Of a DNA stretch of 64,000 bases, positions 53,478 to 62,428 are shown piece after piece. Source of the stretch: Galbitalea sp. SE-J8 (GTDB lineage Bacteria > Actinomycetota > Actinomycetes > Actinomycetales > Microbacteriaceae); NCBI RefSeq assembly GCF_030345695.1, contig NZ_JAUASV010000009.1, forward strand, positions 53,773-117,772, given 5' to 3'. The position numbers and the translations under genes are program-made. A model generated the notes under the pieces. The model ran no database searches and was not told where the DNA came from. It saw only the letters and a list, made by a program, of their open reading frames with translations. The stretch's first letter is position 1, and every line of letters begins with the position of its first letter.

Positions 53478-54415
53478 GGGTCCCAGCCGGCGTCGTCGTG
53501 CGCGACGCCGCCCACGAGCACGCCCGCGCCCGCCACGACCCGCCCGATCGCGCGGAACGGATGCGGCAGCTCCGACCCCGCGGGGAACGTCGCGAGCAGC
53601 GCGTGGTCCTCACCGCCGGCGAGGGCGGTCGCCGGGTCGGGACCGAGCTCCGCCGGGTCGAGGTCGAGCGCCACCCCGCTCGCGCGGGCGATGCGGGCGG
53701 CGTCCTTCGCGAGGCCGTCGCTCACGTCGAGCATCGCGGTCGCTCCGGCCCGCGCCGCCGCGCGGCCGGCCGCGATCGGCGGCGACGGGCGCAGCTGCGG
53801 GAGGGCGCGCGCGCGGAGGTCGTCGCTCGGCGCGACGGCGTCGCCCGCGGCATCCGTCGCCCCGGTGAAGAGGGCGCGCAGGGCCGCGAGCGCCTCGCCC
53901 GCCGCTCCCGCGAGCGCGACGACGTCGCCCGTCCGCGCGCCGCCGCGCAGCACCGGGGGCCGGCCCTCCAGGTCGCCGAACGCCGTCACCGCGATCGTGA
54001 GCGTCGCCGACACCGACAGGTCGCCGCCGACCACGCCGCAGCCCGGGGCGAGCGCGGCGCAGCCCTCGCGCAGGCCGTCGGCGAGTCCCTCGAGGAAGGC
54101 CACGGGCGTCGACTCCGGAGCCGCGAGGGCGACCACGAGCGCGCTCGGCACGGCGCCCATCGCCGCGACGTCGGAGAGGTTGCTCGCCGCAGCCTTCCAG
54201 CCCAGGTCGTAGGGCGTCGACCAGGCCAGGCGGAAGTCGGGCCCGTGCACCATGAGATCGGTCGTGACGACGAACCGGCCGTCGGGCGCCGCGATCACGG
54301 CAGCGTCGTCACCGGGACCGACGAGAGCGGATGCCGCCGGCGGCAGCCGCGGGAAGATGCGGGCGAGCGCCGCGTTCTCCCCGGCCGCGCCGAGGGTGTC
54401 GCGCGCATCCGTCAC
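53447..54415 (-). CDS. thiL: Thiamine-monophosphate kinase
   Basis: This 322-residue ATP-dependent kinase makes thiamine diphosphate. LVGPGDDAAVIAAPDGRFVV, TTDLMVHGPDFRL, GCGVVGGDLSVSATLTIAV and AMLDVSDGLAKDAARIA are the family's metal- and nucleotide-binding blocks. The GTG at 54415 follows TAGCCT by six bases, so it should be leaderless. It converges on rsmD with a 31-bp overlap of coding ends. The neighbourhood rsmD-thiL-DUF3515 is typical of Microbacteriaceae, here split by a sugar-acid island. Confidence 0.95.
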   Translation of the reverse strand: MTDARDTLGAAGENAALARIFPRLPPAASALVGPGDDAAVIAAPDGRFVVTTDLMVHGPDFRLAWSTPYDLGWKAAASNLSDVAAMGAVPSALVVALAAPESTPVAFLEGLADGLREGCAALAPGCGVVGGDLSVSATLTIAVTAFGDLEGRPPVLRGGARTGDVVALAGAAGEALAALRALFTGATDAAGDAVAPSDDLRARALPQLRPSPPIAAGRAAARAGATAMLDVSDGLAKDAARIARASGVALDLDPAELGPDPATALAGGEDHALLATFPAGSELPHPFRAIGRVVAGAGVLVGGVAHDDAGWDPYAGWSGRAG

Positions 54416-54421
54416 CCGCCC

Positions 54422-54427
54422 AGGCTA
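54422..54427 (-). promoter_or_regulatory. -10 element of thiL
   Basis: TAGCCT on the minus strand lies six bases before the thiL GTG, identical in sequence and spacing to the recG element. Confidence 0.6.
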
Positions 54428-54432
54428 TCGGC

Positions 54433-54456
54433 GAGCCCGCCGGCGGTCGCGGGCTC
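54433..54456 (-). terminator. Hairpin at the end of the sugar-acid operon
   Basis: GAGCCCGC (54433-54440) pairs with GCGGGCTC (54449-54456) around an 8-base loop. The element overlaps the final bases of the aldolase-like gene and precedes the thiL promoter. It could separate the two transcription units. Confidence 0.45.
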
Positions 54457-55108
54457 ACCGGCGGGCGCTCCACGGCGAGTCCCACGTCGCCGCGAGCTCA
54501 CTCACCTCGGGCGCGGGGATGACACGGGGGGAACGGCCCTCCGTGAGCAGCACGGTCCGCGACGCCTCCTCCACTTCGATCGCACCGTCGATCGCCGCCG
54601 ACATCGTCGCGCCGCTCACGATCTGGCCGTGGTTGGCCAGCAACGCTGCCCGGAACGGAAAGCGCAGCTCCGCCACGAGGTCGGCGAGCTCCGCCGAGCC
54701 GGGTACGCGAAAGGGAATCAGGGGCGTCTGCCCCACGCGCATCACGAAATAGGGCGTGAGCGGCGGTATCGCGCTGTATTCGCTCCACGGTTCGAGGCAA
54801 GAGACGGCGACCGCGTTCGGCGAATGCAGGTGGACGACAGCTCGGTGAGCCGGGTTTCTTCGGTAGAAGGCACGGTGCAGCGCCCACTCCTTCGAGGGCC
54901 GCGGACCGCGCAGGTGCGCTCCGTCGACGTCCAGGACGGCGACATCGGCCGGCGTCAGCGTCCCCAGGCTCGATCCACTGGCCGTGATGTGGATGCGATC
55001 GCCGTCACGGACCGAGATGTTCCCGCTCGACCCGGTGTTGACCCCCGTCGCGGTGATCTGCGCTCCAGCGACGATCAGCTCGTCGATGGGCGCCGGGTGC
55101 TCGTTCAC
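54455..55108 (-). CDS. otnC: Class II aldolase-like 3-oxo-tetronate 4-phosphate decarboxylase (OtnC type)
   Basis: This is a 217-residue metal-dependent aldolase-fold protein. NTGSSGNISVRDGDRIHIT, ASGSSLGTLTPADVAVLD and the zinc-site AVVHLHSPNAVAVSC are typical of the fuculose aldolase/ribulose epimerase family. LLANHGQIVSG gives the later His ligand. The gene overlaps an OtnK-type kinase gene by four bases, the pairing known for threonate and erythronate catabolism where OtnC releases CO2 and dihydroxyacetone phosphate. A plain sugar-phosphate aldolase remains possible. Confidence 0.8.
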   Translation of the reverse strand: MNEHPAPIDELIVAGAQITATGVNTGSSGNISVRDGDRIHITASGSSLGTLTPADVAVLDVDGAHLRGPRPSKEWALHRAFYRRNPAHRAVVHLHSPNAVAVSCLEPWSEYSAIPPLTPYFVMRVGQTPLIPFRVPGSAELADLVAELRFPFRAALLANHGQIVSGATMSAAIDGAIEVEEASRTVLLTEGRSPRVIPAPEVSELAATWDSPWSARR

Positions 55109-56355
55109 GCGAGCGCCTCCCACGCGGTCGTGAACATGTCGTCCCCTCCGAAGTTGCCCGACTTCAGCGCCAGCAGCACGTCGGTGTGCTCCGAGGTGGC
55201 GGATACGGACCAGCACACCCCTGGCGCGATCTGGGGACCGATCAGCAGACGCCGGCAGCCCAGGGCGGTCGCAACCGCGCCGGACGTCTCTCCCCCGGCG
55301 ACGATGACCTGTCGGAATCCGAGGGACTCGACCGCCGTCGAGGCGATCGCCGCGACGACGCGTTCGATGTGCTCGGCGGGGCCCCTCCCGCCGGCGTTGT
55401 CGCGAACGTCGTCGGGTCGGCCGACCGAGTGGACAACCGGAAGGGAGTCGGGGGGAAGGTCGGCCAGCAGGCCGGTGACGCTTCGCACGACGTCGAGCGG
55501 ATCGGCGAGGAGACGGTCGATGTCGAGCTTGATCATCGTGGCGCCGGCGTCGCGCGCCGATGAGATCTGGGCCCGTGTCGTGGCGGACGCGCTCCCGCAC
55601 AGCACGAGGCGCCGCCCGGCGGGAACCGGGAACTCCGCGGACGATGGATCGTGCGGCCCGGACACGCCGTACGCCAGCCCCGCGCTGCCCGAGATCACGG
55701 GCCAGTCGGCGACCGCGGCGGACACGGTCGCGAGGTCGGCCTCCGTCGTGGTGTCGACGACGATGTAGGTCGAGTCCGCGGCCTCGAGCGCCGCGCGCAG
55801 CGCGTCCGCGCCGCGCGAGACCTCGCCGATGGACACCTCGCCGACCGAGTGACGGGTCTGGGGTCGGAGGATGGCCGCGACCCGCGACTCCGTCATGGGA
55901 GTCAGGGGGTGGTCGCGCATCGGCGACTCGGCGAGCAGTTCGTCACCCACGAAGAGGTGCCCCCGGTACACGGTCCGCCCGTTCGCGGGGAATGCGGGCG
56001 CGACGATGGTGCGGCTCGCGCCGAGTTCGGTCAGCACCGCGTCCAGCACCGGCCCGATGTTCCCGTCCTTCGTCGAGTCGAAGGTCGAGCAGTACTTCAC
56101 GTAGATCTGCCGCGGGCCGAGCGGGGTGAGGTGCCGCAGGGCTTCGAGGGACATCTCGACGGCGCGATCGGCCGCGATGGTTCGCGTCTTCACGGCGACG
56201 ACCACTGCATCGAGCTCGAGATCCTCGGCCTCCGCGGGCGGGGGGACGGCATCAGCGCCCAGGGCGACGATCACGCGCAGGCCGCGCTCGCGAAGGGCGG
56301 TGGCCACGTCGGTCGCCCCGGTGAAGTCATCGGCGATCACGCCAAGGTGGATCAC
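55105..56355 (-). CDS. otnK: Four-carbon acid sugar kinase (OtnK / DUF1537 family)
   Basis: This is a 416-residue kinase. The N-terminal substrate domain has VIADDFTGATDVATALRERG and KYCSTFDSTKDGNIGPV, and the C-terminal nucleotide domain has VIVAGGETSGAVATAL and KSGNFGGDDMF. All are signatures of the DUF1537 kinases that phosphorylate 3-oxo-tetronates or related sugar acids. The GTG at 56355 is preceded by GAAAGAGAG. It is coupled to the decarboxylase gene downstream. A strong hairpin at 56382-56414 separates it from the transporter gene upstream in the operon. Confidence 0.88.
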   Translation of the reverse strand: MIHLGVIADDFTGATDVATALRERGLRVIVALGADAVPPPAEAEDLELDAVVVAVKTRTIAADRAVEMSLEALRHLTPLGPRQIYVKYCSTFDSTKDGNIGPVLDAVLTELGASRTIVAPAFPANGRTVYRGHLFVGDELLAESPMRDHPLTPMTESRVAAILRPQTRHSVGEVSIGEVSRGADALRAALEAADSTYIVVDTTTEADLATVSAAVADWPVISGSAGLAYGVSGPHDPSSAEFPVPAGRRLVLCGSASATTRAQISSARDAGATMIKLDIDRLLADPLDVVRSVTGLLADLPPDSLPVVHSVGRPDDVRDNAGGRGPAEHIERVVAAIASTAVESLGFRQVIVAGGETSGAVATALGCRRLLIGPQIAPGVCWSVSATSEHTDVLLALKSGNFGGDDMFTTAWEALA

Positions 56356-56381
56356 GTCTAGCTCTCTTTCGGACGTTGCGC

Positions 56382-56414
56382 CGGTGGCGGCCGGACCTCA
56401 TCCGGCCGCCACCG
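56382..56414 (-). terminator. Strong intra-operon hairpin after the GntP-type symporter gene
   Basis: Bases 56382-56395 and 56401-56414 are perfect 14-base reverse complements around a 5-base loop (arm core GGTGGCGGCCGGA). It begins four bases after the symporter stop codon. It probably acts as a partial terminator or RNA-stability element, lowering kinase and decarboxylase output relative to the genes upstream. Confidence 0.65.
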
Positions 56415-56418
56415 CCAT

Positions 56419-57786
56419 CTAGATGAACAGGTCGAGCACGAGGACACCGCCGAGGGCGACGACGGAGATGAGGCAGTCCATCACCGTCCACGCTTTGAAG
56501 GTGTCCTTGATGTCGGTGCCGAGGTACTCCTTGACCAGCCAGAAGCCGGCGTCGTTGACGTGCGATCCGAACCGCGAGCCGGCACCGATCGCGAGCACGA
56601 GGAGCGTCGCCTCGGCGGTCGTCTGCTGCGCGGCCAGCGGCGCGAGCAGACCGACAGCCGTGACGATGGCTACCGTGCCCGACCCGACCGCCATCCGCAC
56701 GATCGCCGTGATCAGCCAGCCGAGCAGGAGAATCGGGATGCCGATGGCATCGGCGAGGTTCCCGACCGCGGTGCCGACGCCCGAGGCGACGAGAACCCCC
56801 TTGAAGCCGCCGCCCGCGGCAACGATCACGATCACGCTGGCGACCGCGGGAAGCCCGCGTCCCATGCTCGCGCCGATGGACGCCAGGGACATCCCACTGC
56901 CGAGGCCGAGGGTGAACATCGCGACGAGCACCCCGAGCAGCAGCGCCACGACCGGCTCGCCGATCACCGAGGTCGCGTCCGCGAACGCACTCTCAGGGCT
57001 CACGATCTCAGCCACCGCATGGATCAGCATGAGAACCACCGGAAGGAGCATCGTCGCGATCGTCAGGCCGAGCGACGGTTTGCGACCGCTCGCTTCCGCG
57101 CTGCTCTCGGGCACCAGGGATTCCGGCGGGTGCGCGATCACGCGGGGCGCGATGAACCTCGCGAACACCGGGCCGCCGATGACGATGGTCGGAATCGCGA
57201 CGACGATGCCCAGCACGAGCGCCAGCCCGAGGCTGGCGTCGAGCCCCGACACCGCGGCGAGCGGACCAGGATGCGGCACCATGAATCCGTTCAACAGTGA
57301 CAGTGCCGCCAGCGAGGGCAGCGCGAAGAGGATCGGTGACACGCCGCGCTTCTTCGCCGCGAGGAGCGCGATCGGCACGATGAGCACGACGCCCACTTCG
57401 AAGAACAGCGGCAGCCCCAGGAGGAACGACACACCGGCCATGGCCCACGGGACGACCGCGAGCGACACCTTGCCGATGACCGTGTCGACGATTCTCTCGG
57501 CGCCGCCGCTCTCGGCGAGCAGCTTGCCGAGCATCGCGCCGAGGGCGATCAGGATCCCGACGTCGGCGAACGTTCCGCCGAACGACTCCCCGAACGCGTC
57601 GAGCGATCCCTCGGGTCCCAGTCCCGCGATCAGGCCGACAGCGGCGGAGCCCACGATGAGGGCGATGAACGGGTGGACCTTCGCTGCGGTGATCAGGGCG
57701 ATGATGAGCGCGATGCCCACGCCCGCGGCGGTGAACAGCACCCAGTCGGGCGCGATGGGTCCGACACCTTCGGCGGCGAGCGACAT
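56419..57786 (-). CDS. GntP-family sugar-acid:H+ symporter
   Basis: This is a 455-residue membrane protein with about twelve helices. VHPFIALIVGSAAVGLIAGLG, ESFGGTFADVGILIALGAMLG and FMVPHPGPLAAVSGL are conserved GntP blocks. The family imports gluconate, idonate, glycerate and related acids with protons. The gene starts two bases before the dehydrogenase stop and precedes kinase and decarboxylase genes, so a four-carbon sugar acid is a likely cargo (inference). Confidence 0.92.
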   Translation of the reverse strand: MSLAAEGVGPIAPDWVLFTAAGVGIALIIALITAAKVHPFIALIVGSAAVGLIAGLGPEGSLDAFGESFGGTFADVGILIALGAMLGKLLAESGGAERIVDTVIGKVSLAVVPWAMAGVSFLLGLPLFFEVGVVLIVPIALLAAKKRGVSPILFALPSLAALSLLNGFMVPHPGPLAAVSGLDASLGLALVLGIVVAIPTIVIGGPVFARFIAPRVIAHPPESLVPESSAEASGRKPSLGLTIATMLLPVVLMLIHAVAEIVSPESAFADATSVIGEPVVALLLGVLVAMFTLGLGSGMSLASIGASMGRGLPAVASVIVIVAAGGGFKGVLVASGVGTAVGNLADAIGIPILLLGWLITAIVRMAVGSGTVAIVTAVGLLAPLAAQQTTAEATLLVLAIGAGSRFGSHVNDAGFWLVKEYLGTDIKDTFKAWTVMDCLISVVALGGVLVLDLFI

Positions 57787-57787
57787 G

Positions 57788-58900
57788 TCAGCGACCGTCC
57801 GGGTTCCCGGCGTCCCGCGGCAGAGCGGCGACGACCGCATCGCCGACGCTCTGCGTCGACGACGTTCCGCCGATGTCCCGGGTCACCTCGCCCGCGGCGG
57901 TCACGGCCGCCACAGCGGCGTCGATGCGGCGGGCGCCGTCGCGCGCGGCCTCGTCGTCGTGCCGGGCACCGAGCCACTCGAGCATCATCTTGGCCGAGAG
58001 GATCGTCGCGAGCGGGTTGGCGACGCCCTTGCCAGCGATGTCCGGTGCCGACCCGTGCGAGGGCTGGAACATCGCGTGGTCGTCCCCGATGTCGCCGGAG
58101 GGTGCCATGCCGAGGCCCCCGTTCAGCGCAGCGGCGAGGTCCGACAGGATGTCGCCGAACATGTTCTCCATGACGAGCACGTCGTAGTCCGCCGGTCGCT
58201 GCACGATGGCCAGCGAGAGCGCGTCGATGAGTGCGTACCCATAGCCGATCTGCGGGAATTCGCGTTCGGCGACCTCGGTGAACACCCGGCGGAAGAAGGC
58301 GAGTGAGCGGAAGATGTTGGCCTTGTCGACGCAGGTCACGAGCGATCTGCCGTCGCTGGGCCGGCCCTGGCGCTGGCCCGCGAGTTCGAACGCGTAGCGC
58401 GACACCCGCTCCGTCCCGCTCCGGCTGATCAGCATCGTGTCGCCGACGACCTGGTCGGTGATCTCGGTGCCGCCCTCGAACGAGGCGAACAGTCCCTCGG
58501 TGCTCTCCCGCACGATCACGAGGTCGACGGCCTCGCCCCGGTCGACCACCGGCCTGATTCCGGGGTACAGCTTGATCGGACGCACTCCCGCGTACAGGTC
58601 CAGACCCTTGCGAAGGCGGATGATGATGCGTCCCTGCACCTCCGTGCCGTCGGGCATGCGCACCTCGGGCAGGCCCATCGCGCCGAGGAGGATCGCGTCG
58701 GCGGCGCCCACGGACTGGAAGGTCGCGTCCGGAAGCGCGTCTCCCGTGCGCGAGTAGAGACCGACGCCGGCCTCGTGGTCGGTGAGATTCAGATCCAGTC
58801 CCGGCACGATCCGACGGACCTCGTCGAGGACCTTGACGGCCTCGTCGGTGATCTCCGGTCCGATCCCGTCGCCGCGAAGGATGGCAATTTCATAGCTCAA
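57788..58900 (-). CDS. Isocitrate/isopropylmalate dehydrogenase family enzyme (tartrate/malate-type)
   Basis: This is a 370-residue NAD-dependent hydroxyacid dehydrogenase. LRGDGIGPEITDEAVKVL, IVRESTEGLFASFEGG, VTCVDKANIFRSL and DILSDLAAALNGGLGMAPS carry the family's substrate Arg/Tyr/Lys and metal-binding Asp residues. The absence of leucine-pathway genes nearby and the OtnK/OtnC partners point to a tartrate, D-malate or tetronate substrate. The start is a TTG at 58900 with AAAGG upstream; the nearby ATG is out of frame. It is the first gene of the operon. Confidence 0.85.
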   Translation of the reverse strand: MSYEIAILRGDGIGPEITDEAVKVLDEVRRIVPGLDLNLTDHEAGVGLYSRTGDALPDATFQSVGAADAILLGAMGLPEVRMPDGTEVQGRIIIRLRKGLDLYAGVRPIKLYPGIRPVVDRGEAVDLVIVRESTEGLFASFEGGTEITDQVVGDTMLISRSGTERVSRYAFELAGQRQGRPSDGRSLVTCVDKANIFRSLAFFRRVFTEVAEREFPQIGYGYALIDALSLAIVQRPADYDVLVMENMFGDILSDLAAALNGGLGMAPSGDIGDDHAMFQPSHGSAPDIAGKGVANPLATILSAKMMLEWLGARHDDEAARDGARRIDAAVAAVTAAGEVTRDIGGTSSTQSVGDAVVAALPRDAGNPDGR

Positions 58901-58963
58901 TGCGGTGCCTTTCGCACGTGCGAACGCGGAGCGAGCGACGCCGCCACTCCATCGTGCGCAGGG

Positions 58964-59000
58964 TTGTGAAGATGTGGGATGAGCGTATCAGCTCTTCACA
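58964..59000 (-). promoter_or_regulatory. Operator-promoter of the dehydrogenase-symporter-kinase operon
   Basis: TTGTGAAGATG (58964-58974) and TTCACA (58995-59000) form an inverted pair TGTGAA-24 bases-TTCACA. On the minus strand TGATACGCT between the arms is a good extended -10. The same pair with the same 24-base gap lies at 62429-62465. The DeoR regulator encoded next door is the likely ligand (inference). Confidence 0.75.
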
Positions 59001-59038
59001 CTACTTCCCAAATCTGATCGTTGAATCAGAGCGTCACG

Positions 59039-59848
59039 CTAGGTCGTCGCGGTTCGGGCGACCTCGGCGAGCTGCACCACGGGCCCTCGCTCACGGATGC
59101 GGTCGGCCGCCGCCGCGCTCAGTCCCGAGTCGGTCACAATCGTGCCGAGTTCGGCTATGCCGAAGATCCGGTACCGAGCGAACGAGCCGAACTTGGACGA
59201 GCCCGCGACGAGCACCGCCTCGTTGGACGACGCGAGAGCGGTCTTCTTGAGCTCGACCTTCGATTCGGTGGGAGTCGTGACGCCGTGATCGATGTCCCAC
59301 GAGCTCGACGAGATGAACGCGATGTCCACGGACAGCTCTCGAAGGGTCAGCGCCGCCAACCGTCCGACCGCGGACTGGTTGTCCTTCTCGATTCGTCCGC
59401 CGACCGCGATCAGCTCGGCGGCGGGATGGTCCAGGAACGCGCTCAAGACGGCCAGGTCGTTCGACACCACGGTCAGGTCGGCGAGGTCGGCGAGGTGCGG
59501 CCTCATCGCCTGCATCGTGGTGCCGGCGTCGAGGAAGATGGTCATGCCCTCGGTGACCAATCCCGCAGCGGTCCGCGCCATCGCATCCTTCTCCCGGATG
59601 TCGATGGTCGATTTCTCGGTGCGCGACGGCTCCGCGACCAGACGCGAGGCGATCTTCGCACCGCCGGGTGTCGGAATCGCCCGGCCCTCCGCCTCGAGCG
59701 CGGTGATATCCCGCCTGATGGTCATGTGACTCACGCCGAGCAGTGACGTGAGCTGGTGATAGCTGAGCACCTGCTCGCGACGCAGGTACTTGACGATCAG
59801 CTCGCGTCGTTGCTCCGGGATCAGCGGCGCGTCTTCGGTGTCGGGCAT
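59039..59848 (-). CDS. DeoR-family transcriptional regulator
   Basis: This is a 269-residue regulator. The N-terminal helix-turn-helix has RRELIVKYLRREQVLS and LLGVSHMTIRRDITALEAEG. The C-terminal phosphosugar-sensing domain has FLDAGTTMQAM, VVSNDLAVLSAF and LVAGSSKFG. DeoR proteins usually repress catabolic operons and respond to a phosphorylated intermediate, here perhaps the OtnK product. The gene sits between the two operons that carry matching operator pairs. An AGGAAGG ribosome site precedes the ATG and a TAGGGT -10 lies about 20 bases upstream. Confidence 0.92.
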   Translation of the reverse strand: MPDTEDAPLIPEQRRELIVKYLRREQVLSYHQLTSLLGVSHMTIRRDITALEAEGRAIPTPGGAKIASRLVAEPSRTEKSTIDIREKDAMARTAAGLVTEGMTIFLDAGTTMQAMRPHLADLADLTVVSNDLAVLSAFLDHPAAELIAVGGRIEKDNQSAVGRLAALTLRELSVDIAFISSSSWDIDHGVTTPTESKVELKKTALASSNEAVLVAGSSKFGSFARYRIFGIAELGTIVTDSGLSAAAADRIRERGPVVQLAEVARTATT

Positions 59849-59908
59849 GGTCCACCTTCCTGCCGTTCACCCTAGAGCCGACCGACCGCCGGACGCTCTC
59901 GGGACGCG

Positions 59909-60739
59909 TCAGACGACGGACAGCATCACGCCCAGGCCGGGATGCCCAGCGATAGGCGGGAAGCGCCTCATGACCTCCGGATCGTGCCCGGCCACGACAC
60001 GCGTGCCGGCATTGGCCGCGAGCGAGCGGATCATCTCGTACCCGTGGTACATGCCAGGCACATCGGAGACCACCGCGAACGGCATGTCCCGCTCCACCTC
60101 CTCGTAGTAGTGGATCACGTCCGACGCGATCACGACGGTCCCCGCCGCGTCATCCACCTCCACGAGCAGCTGACCCGGCGTGTGCCCTCCCACGATCCGA
60201 GCCCGAACACCCGGCGCTATGGTCGTCGTGTCGTCGAGCAGCACGAGTCGCGGGGTGCCGGCAAGCTGACTCAGATGCGCGATGTCTTCCGCCTCTCGAT
60301 AGTCGGCGAACTGGATCCGGTTCGCGTAGGGACCCGTCCAGAAGTCGAACTCCGCCCTCGCCATGATGACCTGTGCGTTCGGAAACGCCTCGACGTTCCC
60401 CGTGTGGTCGTAGTGACCGTGCGTGACGACGATCCGATCGACCTCGGTCGGACCGATCCCGATCGCCGCGAGCGCCGCGGGAGGCTCGATGAGCATCGTG
60501 CGACCCCGGCGGCCACCGGACCGGATGTTGTACCCGGTGTCGATGAGAGTGACGCCGCCCGCGTCCCGAACGACCCAGACGAAGTAGTCCATGACGTCGA
60601 CGCGGTCCGCTTCGCCGTAGAGCCGGTAGTTCAGATAGATCTCGCTGCGCTCGGCGGATCGCGTCCCGTAGCGCAAGGCGTAGATCCGACGGTCGCGCTC
60701 GCCGTCCGCGGTTCGCGCCCGAGCATCCGATGTCCTCAT
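59909..60739 (-). CDS. Metallo-beta-lactamase-fold hydrolase (lactonase-like)
   Basis: This is a 276-residue enzyme. The binuclear zinc motif THGHYDHTGN (HxHxDH) is complete, with later ligands in VGGHTPGQL, ASDVIHYYEE and VAGHDPEV, as in N-acyl-homoserine lactonases and related hydrolases. The ATG overlaps the lactate-type permease stop by four bases. In a sugar-acid operon, opening of a sugar lactone to the acid is more likely than quorum quenching (inference). No signal peptide is seen, so it is cytoplasmic. Confidence 0.8.
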   Translation of the reverse strand: MRTSDARARTADGERDRRIYALRYGTRSAERSEIYLNYRLYGEADRVDVMDYFVWVVRDAGGVTLIDTGYNIRSGGRRGRTMLIEPPAALAAIGIGPTEVDRIVVTHGHYDHTGNVEAFPNAQVIMARAEFDFWTGPYANRIQFADYREAEDIAHLSQLAGTPRLVLLDDTTTIAPGVRARIVGGHTPGQLLVEVDDAAGTVVIASDVIHYYEEVERDMPFAVVSDVPGMYHGYEMIRSLAANAGTRVVAGHDPEVMRRFPPIAGHPGLGVMLSVV

Positions 60740-62370
60740 AGCCCGTTCACCATCCAACCGAGGATCGGCGTGGACTGCAGGAACACCAGGATGCAGGTCA
60801 GGGCCAGGAACAGCAGGCTCCACCCGATGACCCGTCGCAGCAGCTCGCCCTCGCGTCCCACGAGACCGACCGCGGCGGCGCCGACGGCCAGGTTCTGGGG
60901 AGACACCATCTTCGCCATCGCGCCGCCGGTCGTGTTGGCGGCCCCGAACAGCACCGGTGACGCCCCGACCTGTTGCGCGGCCGTGGCCTGCAGTTGGCCG
61001 AACAGAGCGTTCGCTCCGGTGTCCGTGCCGGTGATGAACACCCCGACCCAGCCGACGACGGGCGCCAGCAGCGCGTAGAAGACGCCGGTCTGGGCGAGCG
61101 CACTGCCGAGCGTGATGATCATGCCCGAGAAGTTCATGAGGTAGGACAGCGAGAACACGGCCAGGATCGTGACGATCGCCCAGCCGAACTGGGTGAGCAC
61201 CCCCCAGTAGGCCGCCAGCGCACTCGGGACGCTCACTCGAAGCAGCACCATCGTGAGAACCGCCGCGACGAAGAGCAGCGAACCCGTCGCGCTCCCCCAG
61301 TTGAGCACGAAACTCGTGTTGACCGGCGTGCCCGTCGCGGACTCCACGGAGAGCGCCGGCCAGGGAAACGTGACCTGCAGAGTGGCGAGCCAGTCCTTGA
61401 TCCCGGGAATCTGGGCGCACGAGAACACGGCGATCACGATCAGGTAGGGACCGAACGCCACGAGTCGATCGAGACCGGTGATCCCCCGATCGTCGGCCCG
61501 TGGACCCACCGTGGAGACGGCCTCGGTGATCGCCATGGTCGAGCGAGCGCGCATGGCGCGCGCCGCGATGACGACCGCGAACGTCGCGATGAGCGCCGAG
61601 AAGATGTCGGTGAGCTGGTACGAGAAGTGGTTCGACAGCAGATATTGAGCCGCCCCGAACACGACTCCGCCGACGAGCGCTGCCGGCCAGACTTCTTTCA
61701 CTCCGCGCCGGCCATCGACGATGAGGAGGAGGACGAACGGGATCAGGACCGCGAGAAACGGGGTCTGCCGCCCGATCATCGCCCCGAACGTCTCGGCCGA
61801 AATGCCGGTTCCGTCGGTCAGCTGAACGGTCCGGCCCAGCATGGTCACCGGATTGCCCAGCCCGCCGAACGCGACCGGGGCCGTGTTGGCGACGAGTGAC
61901 GCGACGATCGCCTTCATCGGATTCAACCCGAGCGAGATGAGCATGCCCGCGCAGATCGCGACGGGGGCACCGCTTCCGGCCAGTGCCTCCAGGAGGGTGC
62001 CGAAGCCGAAAGCGATGATGATGGCCGCGATTCGAAGGTCGTTGGACAGCCCGGCGAACGTGCGCCGAAGGATTTCGAAGTGACCGGACTTCACGGTCAT
62101 GCTGTGGATCCAGATCGCGTTGAAGACGAGCCAGAGGTTGTTCAGGACTCCCTGCGCCGTGCCGTCGAGTGAAGCGCTCACGGCCTGGACGACGGGCATG
62201 CGCCACACGAGCACCGCGAGCCCGAGTCCCACAGCGAGCGTCACCAGGGACGCCCACTGCGCCTTCCAGCGGAGACCCGCCAGCAACACGAGCAGCACGA
62301 TCACCGGAACGAGCGCCACGAGGCCGGACAGCCAGAGATTGGTCAGGGGGTCAAGGATCTGGTGGAACAT
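60736..62370 (-). CDS. LctP/GlcA-type lactate or glycolate permease
   Basis: This 544-residue membrane protein has about thirteen helices. GFGTLLEALAGSGAPVAICA, ANTAPVAFGGLGNPV and GTDTGANALFGQLQ are conserved blocks of the L-lactate permease family. The ATG at 62370 has GGAG six bases upstream; a GTG two codons earlier is less likely. It shares an operator with the dehydrogenase operon, which suggests uptake of a 2-hydroxy or polyhydroxy acid, or its lactone, for the same pathway. Confidence 0.9.
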   Translation of the reverse strand: MFHQILDPLTNLWLSGLVALVPVIVLLVLLAGLRWKAQWASLVTLAVGLGLAVLVWRMPVVQAVSASLDGTAQGVLNNLWLVFNAIWIHSMTVKSGHFEILRRTFAGLSNDLRIAAIIIAFGFGTLLEALAGSGAPVAICAGMLISLGLNPMKAIVASLVANTAPVAFGGLGNPVTMLGRTVQLTDGTGISAETFGAMIGRQTPFLAVLIPFVLLLIVDGRRGVKEVWPAALVGGVVFGAAQYLLSNHFSYQLTDIFSALIATFAVVIAARAMRARSTMAITEAVSTVGPRADDRGITGLDRLVAFGPYLIVIAVFSCAQIPGIKDWLATLQVTFPWPALSVESATGTPVNTSFVLNWGSATGSLLFVAAVLTMVLLRVSVPSALAAYWGVLTQFGWAIVTILAVFSLSYLMNFSGMIITLGSALAQTGVFYALLAPVVGWVGVFITGTDTGANALFGQLQATAAQQVGASPVLFGAANTTGGAMAKMVSPQNLAVGAAAVGLVGREGELLRRVIGWSLLFLALTCILVFLQSTPILGWMVNGL

Positions 62371-62428
62371 GCACACTCCGTCGTGCTCAATCAGTCGTCC
62401 ATCCGGGCACGGCCGCCCGTGTGCATCC

